Under the pieces are notes generated by a model. That model saw only the letters and a program-made list of their open reading frames with translations, was not told the DNA's origin and did no database searches. This document shows positions 1-12,391 of a stretch of 64,000 nt of DNA, piece after piece. The position numbers and the translations under genes were made by a program. This DNA is from Thamnaconus septentrionalis (lineage: Eukaryota; Chordata; Actinopteri; Tetraodontiformes; Monacanthidae). The stretch covers positions 22,344,501 to 22,408,500 of the forward strand of contig CM020513.1 of NCBI GenBank assembly GCA_009823395.1, given 5' to 3'. How positions within the stretch are numbered: position 1 is the stretch's first letter; the number at the start of each line of letters is the position of its first letter.

Positions 1-2954
1 CATTTCTGGAAACCACATATATCAGAAACCACCAGGAGTTTAACAGGCTTTAATGTACAGCTGGTTTAATGTTTTATGAAAAACAAAAAACAAAAAAACA
101 AACCAACTGCCTAAGATGCAAACAACTCGAGGCTGTTTTGGCTTTCAATACTAGCAAATTGTGAACAGCAATAACCTGAAGATACAAAAATAAACATGTT
201 AAAATAGCAATAATAGTTTATCTGCACATACACAGATACACAGGTGGTAGAGATGCAAGGTGGCTGCTAACATTGGTTGTTTTCATTGCTATGTCTGTGT
301 AATTGTACATTTTTCGAGTGCAAAGTTTTAAAAAATTTTTGGGTGAATGGACTTCTGGGAAATTTGGATTTGTTTACCTAGTGGGCCAAATAGTTCACAA
401 TAGTTCACTCCTAATAATCACTCCTAAGCAACAACTGTGTTCTGCCTTTGTGTTTTCTCCATCTGTCTCGTCCACACCCCAGTTACCAGTCAACTCAGTC
501 CAATGTCAACCTGGTCATCATGAACTCATCACCACATAGTGTTTAAGGTCTGCCAAGATCTTCATTCATTCATTACATGTTGGTGGATCAGTCGTAGATT
601 GGCTTTTTTTGACTTTCGTTGTTATTTTGCCTGTGGTAGTAGCTTGCAAACATATTCCCTTACAAATACATCTACAGTATTATACCAGTATTATGAAGAT
701 GCAGCCCAAGTTGTTTAGTCATAGAACTAGATCTTAAGGGTCCAGGTCACCCTCCGCAAGCCATTCCAGCTTTATTTTTTTTTATTTTACAATTTGAGTT
801 TCACAGTCACAGGCATATTACAGAGCTCCTTCAAGGGAAGGGGTTTCATAAAGTTGAGAGTGACAGCTAGAGATGTTCTTGTTGTCTGATGTTCTCTAAT
901 TAGCTTTGTTCATACTTTTAGCCTAAAGAAACATATTTATTTCTGGTAAATTAGATTATTTTACTCTTGTGTCCAGGATCCTGAGAGGCCAGAAGGACAC
1001 GTGAGTCAATTTGGGATGTAATGTTTGCCATTTGTTTTATTAAAAAAACAGCATACACATGTCCGTATTCACTTGCACACAAAGAAATACACACCATTAC
1101 TGACCCTGTTGTGCCCCTGGCAGGAAAAACCCTTGGCCTTTAGCCACTAACAGGGTCTTAATGGAACAGGCCACCAAATGGAAAATCCTGCTGACAAAAT
1201 TATGTACACAAATACAGTTATGCCTTTTGGTCTTTTTTGGCTTTCCCCCAGCCTGGCCTTGTCATTAAGGCTGAGGCCAGGTATCTCCTCTTTTCCAAAG
1301 ACAATATAAATATGTTTGTGTTTTTAATATATCCATGGCTGGATACAATTGTTTTCCTTCTCCAGTACTAATCAGCCTCATTTTTCTTTTTAATCATTTT
1401 TTGTTTTCATTCTCATTGTTCTTCTTTTCTCGCTCATTTTTTAGTACACAGTTATTATTACCATGACTACCAACTGTAATTCTTTACAGGTACTATAGAG
1501 GATATGTTGTGTGACTTATCAGCATTTTTTCCAGACATGCTTTGTTTCAGAAGAATTGACTTGGAGATTTTGATTGGCACAAACAAGCAAAGCTTTAACT
1601 ATGCTTCTGTTAGTTATCACCTTCATTGTTGTGTAAAAGTTTTCAAATGTCCAGAAGTGACATAGCAAAAATATGTACTGTTGTAATTGCTTGGTACATT
1701 TTCTAAGATTGTGACTAATGCATTAATGCTCACTGTAGGTTGTGTAAATTGTGGTGAAACTTTGTAGCAATTGAGTCCAACGATGGTGCCATGAACTCAT
1801 GAAGAGACTTTAATGCAACTTAATGGTCCACAGGGGTATGTGTGTGTGTGTGTGTGTGTGGGTCCATGAACAAAAGATGTGCAGCGGCTGTTGTGGGTTG
1901 CTGACTCCTGGGCTTTTGTGGTGAAGGAGCATTAGTCATTTGGTGAGGCATCAGCGAGTGGTGAGAACTTAATCGCATGATTTAAATTGCTGCCTCTGCT
2001 GTATGCTTCCATTAACACATCTGAATGGGGTGAGATAAGTTATAAAGTTGGAATAATGTACTAGGCACTAGAGAATCTCACATTTGTCTGTGTGTGCGTG
2101 CATGTGTGTAACAATAGTGCTTATCCCGCTGTAACCAATAATGGATTAACTAAAATGGTTTATATTGACGACTTAAAAGATAAAACACGCACACATAACT
2201 ATCAAGTTTTCGCATCGTCCGACATTTTGGGCCAATTACCAAAAGGGACAGCGCATTATCTGCTGGCAAATTACATTTAAAAAAGATCCTAAGGAATGGG
2301 ATACAATAATGGTCAGAATTCAGGAAGATGTCCATTAAAGTGATGGGATACGGTAAAGTTCCACCAAAAGGTGGAAAATTGATTTGTGCACCCATGAAAA
2401 ATTGTTGAGTTTGTGCTAAATTTTACTTTTCAATTGCACCACGTATACACAAATATACTTCAGATTTGCTCAATAAATGCTTGCGAACAAAGACAATACC
2501 CATATTAACATTTTAATTTAACAGCAATTTAATTCAACTCTGTGCTTACAGAAGGTCAGGTAGTTTCACTGGTAACAAAAACAAGTATCACAACGTCCTC
2601 CGAAGCAACTCAAACACATTACTGTGGTTATCTAAAGTTAACACCATTAATGTTGAATGTTGAATTTCTGAGTAGAGTAAACAATCATTCATTTTCTAAA
2701 TTTAACTTTTAACATTTTTCAAAACAATAAACTTTTAGCAAAATATGCAACACAACGTAAAATCAAGAACTATTAACAACATTTACATCCTTTCAATGTC
2801 CACAAATGTCCTTAAATGTGTTTTTCTAGCCTGTATCTGCAGAAGCAAGACAAAAACTTTTAGTTTCACATTGACTTATATTTTGCGTCATTCATACAGG
2901 GGTGTGTGTGTGTGTGTGTGTGTGTGTAATGTCAATCCACTTCAGTCTTATTGG

Positions 2955-2968
2955 CCACTAGATGGCGC
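2955..2968 (+). promoter_or_regulatory. CTCF-type binding core
   Basis: The 14 bases CCACTAGATGGCGC match every position of the vertebrate CTCF core CCASYAGRKGGCRS. CTCF is conserved in fish and marks insulator and loop anchors. Only the core motif is seen; occupancy is inferred. A chance match in 64 kb is possible. Confidence 0.4.
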
Positions 2969-3465
2969 CAGAAATATAAATATAAAAATGATATAAATCG
3001 TTTGTCACCCATCAATGAGATGATTAATGTTTACATTTTCATTTAACCATTTAACCAATTTAAACATAACTGTGGTTGTAGCTGATGAATCTTCGTTTGC
3101 AGTTGCGATTAATTAAACCAATTCTGAGGACAACAGTCTCATTATTTGACATTATTATTTATTCTTGTAATTTCACTATTGCTTCAATGCAGTGAGTCAT
3201 CATCTTGTTTTTGCTGGTAGGGAGAGAAATTCTGTTTTTATTGTTTTTCAGGCCAGGGAAGGCCAGGCAGAAACCAAAGAAACCACATCACACCCACAAA
3301 ACCTGTCTTTCAACTTGTCACCTGTCACACCCAAACGTGACAACCAGCACACAAGAATTCTACCTTGACTGGCGCACCACATACCGTGCATAATGGACAT
3401 TCATGAGTAGTGAGGTGTTTGGGACTCAGATCTTGAAATATTTTTTCTCTATTTATTTAAATGTC

Positions 3466-3597
3466 GGCCCTGCGATGAACTGGCAACCTGTCCAGGGTGT
3501 CACCCTGCCTTCGCCCTAAGACAGCTGGGATCGGCTCCAGCAGACCCCTGTGACCCTGAATTGGAATAAGCGGGTATAGAAGATGGATGGATGGATT
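3466..3597 (+). repeat. Fish non-LTR retroelement 3' tail with ATGG microsatellite end
   Basis: The segment reads like the common teleost tail with 'gcgatgaactggcaacctgt', 'cagggtgtcaccctgcc', 'gggatcggctccagcag' and 'ggaataagcgggta', and it ends in repeated ATGG. This layout is typical of the 3' end of RTE/Rex-type LINEs and the SINEs that share their tails. It is 5'-truncated. Family naming is from memory of the motif order, so the exact family is uncertain. Confidence 0.65.
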
Positions 3598-4329
3598 TAA
3601 ATGTCCTCACCTGACTTCAGTCGTTTGCCAGGGTTGGAATTCTAAAGTGGTTAAAAAGACAAACTTACAAGTAAATACCAAATGAAGTGTGAGAAAAGAA
3701 TCATAGAAGACGTACACACTTCAGGACAGAAGTTAGCTGGAGGTATATCTGATCAAAAGCAAGAACAGGTTGACTCAATAAGTTGGCTGGTTTACATTGC
3801 TGGCATTCCAACTGAAACACACTGTTCTCTGAGGTCACTTGTCTGTGCAAAGAAGTGAACCAACAGGATTTCACTAAGCAGAGTCAAGTGTGCATCTAGC
3901 CACCGTGTCTCAAATATTTATCATGTTAAAATAAAGTTTTTAATTTTAATCTAGATGATAAGGGCTTACATATATACTGACCTGTAAACAGAAAAGTGTC
4001 ATTCAACATCCCTCGTCCGTCTCTTAGCAATTATTGTCGGCCTAATCAACTTGGGCTCTGGTTCCAGATTCCTGGAGGGGCCAGGCAACCGTAGCAAATT
4101 GGTTGCCCCCTAGCTGGGTGCCTGTACATTGGAGTTTACCCCTCAACCCCTGAAAGGGCAACCTCGGGTACGCGGACAAATTGATGTTTATGCTCTAAAC
4201 AATACTTTGGATTAACCCATTTTAATTCCTCCGAAGCTGGAAAGTGCGACCCTGGGGGGCATGCCCTTTTTTTCTGGGGACTTAAAGACCTGAATGGGTC
4301 AATCGATCAATCAACTCGCTAAACCACAA

Positions 4330-4475
4330 GCAACGGTGTCTCGAAGCGGTCGGTGCGATCAGGAGAAAACCAGCTGAACCCTCCAAAGCACGCAAGGTGC
4401 GACGGCGGCCAAGAAAAACTTCCCTGTTGGAAGAAACCTAGAGCAGATCCGGACTCCAGAGTCAGTCATCTGCTT
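4330..4475 (+). repeat. Dispersed teleost repeat fragment (copy 1)
   Basis: This stretch carries the phrase 'aaaaacttccctgttggaag' followed by 'aaacctagagcaga'. A related phrase in the same order and orientation occurs at about 35715-35840, inside bcar1 intron 1. It is an ancient, diverged interspersed repeat. The family was not identified. Confidence 0.5.
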
Positions 4476-4645
4476 CAACCAGTTGGGGTGAAAAGGAAAA
4501 ACAAAAAAATGAGGAAAGAGAGAGAGAGAGAGAAATGGGCATAGAAGCAGTCAGGGTTGCAGACAGACTAGCGTGAACAACCAAGTCTTAATAGCTCTCA
4601 AAATATAGATATATACATATCTAGACAAGCATCATAGCATCATCA

Positions 4646-4647
<2 letters not shown>

Positions 4648-4713
<66 letters not shown>
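4648..4713. repeat. (CA)n microsatellite
   Basis: Uninterrupted CA dinucleotides over about 66 bases, about 460 bases upstream of the chosen pard6a start codon. The mirror GT form can adopt Z-DNA. It lies just before the CpG-richer presumed pard6a promoter and first exon. Confidence 0.95.
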
Positions 4714-4714
<1 letters not shown>

Positions 4715-5170
4715 CAGAATGCCCAGCGGCGCTACTGTACTGGCGTTACGGCATTGTCATTGTTCCAGCGTCAAAACTCCGCCTCCTCCGCTGCGTCCTT
4801 CTGTCTCCTCAGTTGGTGCGTATGAAGAGGGACGAGTTCCACCAGCAGCTCCAGTTCCTCACTGGCTCACCGGGCGGCTTTCGGGAGCACGTTTTCTACC
4901 CTGTCGTAATCAAACCGAGACAACCGTGTGTCTTCAGACGCACATCGACGCCAGACAAAGGGATCGGGATTTGTGTTATGTTTTTTTTTTTTTTTTTCTT
5001 CCCGTAGAGTCTCGAACGAAACCCAGGGATTGAGAGGGAGCTCCACCGCGGTTTGGGTGGCCGCATTGAGCCATTAGGAGAGCTTATTTACTGCCGGACA
5101 GACGAGGAAGCAATCCAAGTGGATGGTTTTGTCTGCAGTGCCTCAAGCAGGCGGTCACCAGGGGCGCGAG

Positions 5171-5177
5171 ATGTCGA

Positions 5178-5213
<36 letters not shown>

Positions 5214-5461
5214 TGCCGTTTAAACTGCATGACAGTGTGGTGGAGGTCAAAAGCAAAGTGAGTCGCAGTCTCGGTGCATTGTCGCTTGTGATTATTCTGA
5301 CATGGTGTGAAAGGGCGTCAAATAAAATGTGTGCGTTCGTGTGAAGTGCTGTCGCTCTCGACCCAACAACGCCAATGGAGATTAAGAGAGCAGCCGACAG
5401 TTGGGAGGAGTCTGGAGTGAACTGGATATTTTCACTGCCTTCCAGTCCCGGTGATAAACAA

Positions 5462-5544
<83 letters not shown>

Positions 5545-8500
5545 CAAATAATAATGAAAACAACACGTTTGCAAAGTGTAGAAAGCCTTTACTTCTTGCG
5601 TTCTCACATTGTGTTAGAGAAATCTCTTTCGTACGCATGTTAGTGACTGTATGCCAGTGTTTTTCAACTTTTTTGAGCCCATTTGACGTTTTTACATTGA
5701 AAAAAATCCCACCAACCAAAAACACTCCACTTTTTACACTATCACACTTTTTAGCCTAATAGTGACAATATAGTAGTCAATACGGTTAATTTATTGCTAG
5801 TCACTCAGTTTGAAACCTGGCTCTGTTGTGATGTCCTGGCTGGGAGGAATTGAAGGAGCAAAATAGGCTTACTTTCTTTTAAAGCACACTCACTCCACAA
5901 TGGAATGTTATTTTTTCGACCAATCAAGTGAAATTTGATGATTTTCCACAACACACCTGACAGTGGCTCATGGTATGTTAGTCTGCTGCGACACAGTGGT
6001 TGAAAAACACTGCTGTATGCTGAAGAACTAGAAAGTTAGCTGCTGGTTAGTAGAAAGAAATGCTGGAACAAATGCCCAAAGAGTGTGTCCTTTTTTTATT
6101 CTGTTATTGACGGATAAGTGGGGTTTGGGCCAAGACAGGACAGCAATTTAAAAAAATAAATAGACTTTTTTTTGTGACAGGTTTAAATCAATGTATTGCT
6201 GTGAAAATACAAGTTAAACAAAAAAAATCCAAATAGCATCAACACAAAAACTCCCTCAATTCTGGCCTATGAAGAGCACTAAAGTCACATATTACTGTCT
6301 GGCCATCTATGTAGATGTAGATCTAATGTTTTGTTTGGTGACAGTTTAGTCATCAAAAATCAACATGAGTAAAGTTCTAATTTTATGATGGCCTGTTAAA
6401 AGAGAATCACCCACCCCTATCAGAAACAGCTCTCACATGACCAATTTATATATGTATGTTTAGCTGAACTTGAGAGGATTGTGTCATCCAAGTCGAGTCA
6501 CACAGATGCATGGGTCAGTGATGTGAAACTGCTCCCACTGTGTCACTGTGTGTATTTGTTCTTCCAAAGCATTTCAGAGAGCTCCAGTCCTCCGTCTTTT
6601 TCGAGTTATGAAATTATAAATTGGGTATTTTCACACTGAAAAGAAGAATATTCCTAATTAAATGTCTTTTCTGTCATGTGGAGAAATCCGAGCGCTTGTG
6701 TATGACGCCATCTTGTGGAGCCGCCATTACTCGTGCGTTTACAAAAACCATGAACACTTGCGGACGTCTCATCAGCGTCAGTGACTGCAGCACAAATATT
6801 ATTATCACACAAATATATTACAACATGACATACAACATGCATTGTAAGGTTTCCATCGTAACTTTGGAAGAGTTGGACACAGTAAGTGTTGTGCAGTAGA
6901 ATCATTCATTAGCTTATAGTATCGCAAAGATTGTGACAAGTGACAGGCTACCTGTATCTGTCACTGGAGGCCAGTGTCTAACCACCCATCCTGGCATGAT
7001 GCTGCTAACTGTCACTGATGATTTATGACAGTAGCCATGGTTTTTGTAAACACACCAGTAATGATGGCATGATACACAAAGCGCTGATTGAATTCCTACA
7101 CGGAAGCAGAAAAAAAGGCAGACCACTCCAGTAGTTTTAGTCGTAGCCGTAGCGGTAGTCAGTATTCTGAAGCTAATAACACACACTGTATGTAGTCATA
7201 GTGTACAGGCTTTAAAAATGTTCTGAATTATTTTTTACAAATATATGCACAGAAAAGGCTGTGGCAGGGATGAGTGGGACGTTTGAAGATAATGTTTGAC
7301 CCTGACAGACAGTGTTGTTGGGTTCAGTCCCAATAGGTGGCAGAGTGGCCCTAATTTTCCTTTTAACTGACCCTACCACTCTCCTTAAAGCCTTTTTGAC
7401 TGACAGAGGCAGATGCTATGCTACTTGTCAACATGCTCTCGATGGTATGTAAAAAGTTGTGAGAGCTGTCGTACTGAGGTGTGCTGCACAGGTGCTGCAC
7501 AGGTGCTGCAGAGCCTCCAACGCAGTACCGTTAGTGCACGCTAGGGCAAGTGTAGGCTATTAGGTGCCTGTACATACAGTCGTTTCCCAATTCAAAGTAA
7601 GATGGGTCCCAGCCATCTTCTTGCAAAGGCAGGGAACACCACAGATAAGTGGCAAATCAATTGAATATAAGTAGAAGATGAATGTCTAAAGCTTTGTCAA
7701 CTAAAATTATCCAAATTATCTTTGAATTGTTTGTTTTACCATTAATGTTTTTTGTTTTTTTTTATCACTAGTTTGAGGCAGAATATCGCCGCTTTGCCCT
7801 CAAGAGGAATGGCCCCGGAGGTTTTTTGGACTTCTATCACCTCCTACAAACTATCCACCACATCCCTGGTGTTGACATGCTGCTGGGATATGCAGACATC
7901 CAAGGGGACCTCCTTCCAATCAACAATGATGAAAACTTCCACAAGGCGGTCTCTTCAGCTAGTCCTTTGCTTCGCATTATCATCACCAAGAAAGGTAAGA
8001 CCAGTTATAATCCTGAAATAAACTGTGTTCCTCATCATCAGCTCTTCAGAGAGAGTTTTGACAGAAACAGTAAACAACGCCTACACGCAGACGTGTGCAA
8101 AGTCTTTGTGGATCTGGCCCTAAGCTTAGAAAAGGAATGCCTATTAATGCAGCTTAGCACAAAATTACTGCAGGATATTAAGGTCATCTGCCCAGCTGAT
8201 CAGTCTTTAGCAACTCACATTTGCTCTAACACAATAGTCGCTCTATTGAAATCCAAGCCTTCGCACTGATCTCCCTTTCAGCACAACTATGCTGTTGGTA
8301 CAATTGCCCACCTGCAACCCAGCCTCCATCTGCTGCTTCTGAACAGCTCTTAAGACATTTGAATGGTTTAAATTGTGCTCTTATAGTATGTATGTGAAGG
8401 TTGGAGTGAAACCTTCAGTGGCAATCCAGACTGTCCACTAATTTGATTCAATGAATGGTCTTAAACAATACTCAAAGTGTTCCAGCATGATCGCCTATTT

Positions 8501-9785
8501 ACTCTTCCATTGCTTTGTGTTTTTCTGAAGAAGGCAAACCAGTGGTGTTTGCAACCAATTCTCTCCAGAGGCGAAAGAAGGGTCTTGGCCTCGCTGGACT
8601 CCGCACCACCACCTCCGGCTCCACTCACTCTAAGCACAAACAGAGCTTGTTGATAGGCCTACCACAGAATTTCAGGCAGATTTCATCAATTATTGATGTG
8701 GACATCTTACCCGAGACACACAGAAGAGTACGTCTCCACAAGCATGGTACCCATAAACCCTTGGGCTTCTACATTCGCGATGGAGTGAGTGTGCGAGTTA
8801 CAGCTCAAGGAGTTGAAAAGGCAAGTTGAAGATAATTAATTTAATCTAAAATAATTTAATTTAACACTGTGGGTATCTGTCATACATCAAGCCAATATCA
8901 GTTCTTAAATTCAAAGTATTTCTTCCTCTTACTCACTATGTATGTGTGTATTTGCGACCGTGCTTAGCTGCAATAACCAAGTAGTGAAGGGTTTTCATTC
9001 TGCAGAAGAAATCAAATTACCAATAAAATATCTTCACATGTTATTGGCTTCAGCCGTCATTGACTCATGTCAAATTGACCCTGTAGGTCCCTGGAGTGTT
9101 CATATCTCGTTTGGTACGAGGTGGTCTCGCAGAAAGCACCGGGCTTCTGGGAGTTAATGATGAAATCCTTGAGGTCAACGGCATCGATGTCGCTGGAAAA
9201 TCTCTGGATCAGGTAAATACAGACGTCAATTTGTTTTTTAGTTTTTCTTTTAAATTGGCTTCAGACCGAAGTGCATAATCATTTTTATACAAAATTAGCT
9301 TCACCAATGTTTATCTAAATACTTTTTTTTTATTAGATATTACTGTACAGTAGCTGATACAATGACTAGCATGATACATGTGACATTTTTCTAATTATTT
9401 GGACGTTAAGATGAACATTTTTATGATCTATTTTGCTCATCTTTTAGCACTGGTACTAATCTAACATTTAACAAATAATTTAACAAATAAATACATTTTA
9501 GCAGCATAAAAGTTTTAGGAACTCTTTGGTTGTTTTGTCTAATAATTTATCTTTTATATTTAAGGTGACAGATATGATGGTGGCCAACAGTCACAATCTC
9601 ATTGTGACAGTGAAACCTGCAAATCAGAGGAATAATGTAGTTCACCGGGATGGTAAAACTTCAGACGGCAACTCGGGTGGATCTACCAGCTGTGCGCCAT
9701 CAAACGATTCATCAAGCCCCGTTTCTCAAAGCAACCCCATTACTACAAGGTAGGACACATTCTATCTATAATCGTATTCATTCAT

Positions 9786-9824
<39 letters not shown>

Positions 9825-10429
9825 ATATTAAAAAAAGTTGCAAATGCATATTTTTTTGTAAAACTAAAACATGTTGCAGCATTTGCACCACCTTACCATA
9901 ATCAAGGTAAAAATAACTAATAACCTTTCAATAAAACTGAAAACATGTGGAAAGTCTAGCTTAATGTTAACATCAATGGGTAGACACATTGTAATGCTAA
10001 CTGTTAGCATCAAAGCTTTTGCAGTTAACTGGAATCGACATATAATTTCACAGATTAAATCTGGAAATTGCTGGAAAATGTATTTATTAGGATTTTAAAT
10101 TAGCATGTAATTTTGGACTGAACTCAGTAACAACATTTTGTTGTTATATTAACAGCATTGCCGAGGGAGACAGCGGCGATGATGACGACGATGCCGATGC
10201 CGACGTCATTTTGGAGAACGACTGCCTGGCCTCATTTTACTCCCAACCAATGAGCAGTAGCAATGACACAAACTTCAATAGAAACTTTGCCGCGGTTACG
10301 CTGCTCCCCCAAAGCATCTCACTGCCAAATAGCGTTGGAGCAACTATGATGCCCAATCAAAATGGAAATTCCATGTATGCATCTAGCAGTCAGGGGATCC
10401 GGAAGGACAACAACGTATTGACATTGTAA
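5171..10429 (+). CDS. pard6a: Partitioning defective 6 homolog alpha (Par6-alpha), six coding exons
   Basis: Par6 is the scaffold of the Par3-Par6-aPKC polarity complex and binds Cdc42-GTP. Coding exons are 5171-5257, 7772-7994, 8531-8820, 9087-9212, 9565-9749 and 10156-10429. All phases join, giving 394 residues. A PB1 domain (about 20-100) has the acidic aPKC-binding loop [19 protein letters not shown] semi-CRIB (about 150-167, [15 protein letters not shown]) leads into a PDZ domain (about 172-262) with carboxylate loop PLGF at 180-183. The phrase [12 protein letters not shown] is diagnostic of the alpha paralogue rather than beta or gamma. The N-terminus has ten glutamines from a CAG run. 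I chose ATG 5171 (purine at -3); an in-frame ATG at 5123 would add 16 residues. The intron after exon 3 starts with GC, and the exon 3 acceptor is a NAGNAG. The acidic stretch [10 protein letters not shown] (about 310-320) follows the PDZ. Confidence 0.93.
5464..5541. repeat. (CT)n microsatellite in pard6a intron 1
   Basis: About 78 bases of pure CT repeat roughly 200 bases downstream of the exon 1 donor. Open reading frames of Ser-Leu or Arg-Glu repeats across it are artefacts of the dinucleotide repeat. Pyrimidine tracts of this type can form H-DNA or bind GAGA-type factors. Confidence 0.95.
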
Positions 10430-10706
10430 GCCCAACACAAGCAGGTGGTTGTACTCTAACAAACCACTATAGTTTTCTGTTCCCTTAAGTTGGAGGTGGA
10501 ATTGTGACATACTGGCCTTGGCTATGGAATTATGGCTTTGCCACAAGCATCATGAAAAACATTTTTTACAACAAAAGGCAAAATGTGTCTGGAAATAACT
10601 GGCTTGTTGTGCATGTTTTATACTTCGTGCATTTATAATTTATACATTAGCTTTTTGGAAATGATTCAAATCCGAATGCAACCAGACAGAGATATGAAAT
10701 AATATA

Positions 10707-10745
<39 letters not shown>

Positions 10746-11948
10746 CCACTGGAGGCATTGTATTACAGCCAGAAAGCTGGCCAAGGTTGATGGACCGTGC
10801 AGTCTTTTGCATGCTAACTATTGTAAAAGTCTATCAGCTCTTGCCCAACTATATTGTTGTCTGTACAGATTGTATTGTCGCTTGTGTTCTGTAATCAGCG
10901 CTTTAATGTGAATCGTTACTATGTTCAAATTAATAGAATTATCATATAATTACATAGTTATAACTCCCAAAAAAAATACTCTAAATTACTCTTAAAAAAA
11001 TAACTCCTCCTTAAAAAACATTTTTTCAGTTTACATTCATTAAAGGAAATTCCAGTTTTGCCAGGTATATTTTTGATGTATAGCAGATTCCTGCAGCAGC
11101 ATCCCCACCTTCCAGACCTGGAAACACAAATTATTGCTAGTCATATTTAAGTGGCTCAACTAGAATTGACTGCTAAGTGCTCTTGGCCTCGGCCAGCTAT
11201 AGCTTAACAATGTCGCCGTGTCTGTGCAATACAACCAATACAGCCTTTCAAATTAAAATTGAAATTATTTTTTTAAGGCTTTCTTTATAAAGTACGATAC
11301 GTTGGTTTTAAAATTGTATGTATTTAAACTATATGTGAATAAAAAAACATGAAGTTCACATGAAGGGATAATTTTCTACGATGCGTGTACTATAAAGAGT
11401 ATTTTTTTTCCTATTCTTGCAGGTCTAAGTAAGTTGAACAATGTTTTGGCCATTTAAATGGTAACATACTCTTTGGATAAGTTTGTGTTTATTGTGTCAT
11501 AAAGCTTTAATTTATGTGGCCGTTTTATTAGGCCAATTCACTTAAATTCATGCAGTAAATTTTGAAATTGGTCTACATCTGTGCATCTCTAATATGTATG
11601 ATATTTAGCTGACTTTGTAAACAAACCAGTTGCTAAAAGATCTACAATTATTTGTTTATTAAAGGTGAAAGTTCATTTTGCATCCATTAGGATGCAAACT
11701 TTGTCTGCCACATTTGACACAACCTAATGGAAGGGCACACTATCACCAAGCTACTGAGCCGTTATTGGCCGCTATCTACCATCCCATGTGAATGATTTGT
11801 GGAAATCAGGGTCTTTGTAGAGAGTTGTATGTAAGTTGTGTCATGTTTGTTTGTTTTCTGAGGTTATTATAAGCTGTTTTCAAGCTGTAACATATCATTG
11901 ATTGTCAATAGGAGGTCTCAAGTTCAGAGAACTTATCACATTTTATCA

Positions 11949-11954
11949 AATAAA
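11949..11954 (+). terminator. Candidate pard6a polyadenylation signal
   Basis: AATAAA occurs about 1.5 kb after the pard6a stop, before the repeat block that precedes tmem170a. It would give a 3' UTR of roughly 1.5 kb that includes a TG microsatellite at about 10707-10743. Earlier AATAAA-like sequences exist (for example near 11338), so shorter isoforms are possible. Confidence 0.5.
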
Positions 11955-12139
11955 GTCATTATATCATTAAATAATCCCGTTCTGTTCTCATGTCTCGTCC
12001 CGCGTACCACCCGCTGCTCTGCTCCGTCCGGCTGCTGCCAGACATGTTGCCTATTTTGTATGCATAAACAGCAAACATCCACACAACACGCGAACACACA
12101 AAAAAGGAGCAAAAACAATCAATTGACGCAATAATAAAT

Positions 12140-12290
12140 AAAACCAGTAGATGGCGGCAGTGCAACATGAAGAAATAGAAGAAGAAGAAGAAGAAGAAGA
12201 AGAAGAAGAAGAAGAGGAAGAGGAAGAAGAATCACCCATTCCACCAGTAGGTGGCGGTAATGCAATTGAACATTGTTTGCCTGCCACCAA
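12140..12290 (+). repeat. GAA microsatellite flanked by two related 'AGTAGRTGGCGG' modules
   Basis: A GAA/GAG run (about 12175-12230) sits between two related modules, one at 12144 (CCAGTAGATGGCGG) and one at 12244 (CCAGTAGGTGGCGG). Similar modules with GAA tails are a common fish dispersed repeat; a diverged relative lies at about 15890-16020. Both modules match the CTCF core CCASYAGRKGGCRS at all 14 positions. They end about 135 bases before the tmem170a start codon, so the repeat may have supplied promoter-proximal factor sites. That role is inferred. Confidence 0.6.
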
Positions 12291-12391
12291 TAAAAAAATC
12301 GAGTCGCGTCGTTGTTAGCGTCACAATCGGCGTCGACAGTATCTTACAGGACTTTCTTTAGTTCATCAATGCAAGATCCAACCTTTTAGAC

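Larger units (their letters stand above)
1..4647. other. Intergenic, no recognisable gene
   Basis: I see no exon-like stretch with both splice sites and a recognisable protein in this interval. All open frames are short and of low complexity. It holds a short TG run near 1840-1860, another near 2901-2928, a perfect CTCF-type core at 2955, the 3' tail of a fish retroelement near 3466-3597 and a dispersed-repeat fragment near 4330-4475. The left part could be 3' UTR of a gene lying outside the window, but nothing in the sequence proves that. Confidence 0.5.

Noticed and set aside
2092..2280. 62-codon plus-strand frame near 2.1 kb
   Set aside because: Short, begins in a TG-rich stretch and has no homology that I recognise.
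5155..5759. Long Glu-Arg and Ser-Leu open frames on both strands
   Set aside because: They are translations of the CT/GA microsatellite at 5464-5541 and have no splice-site or homology support.
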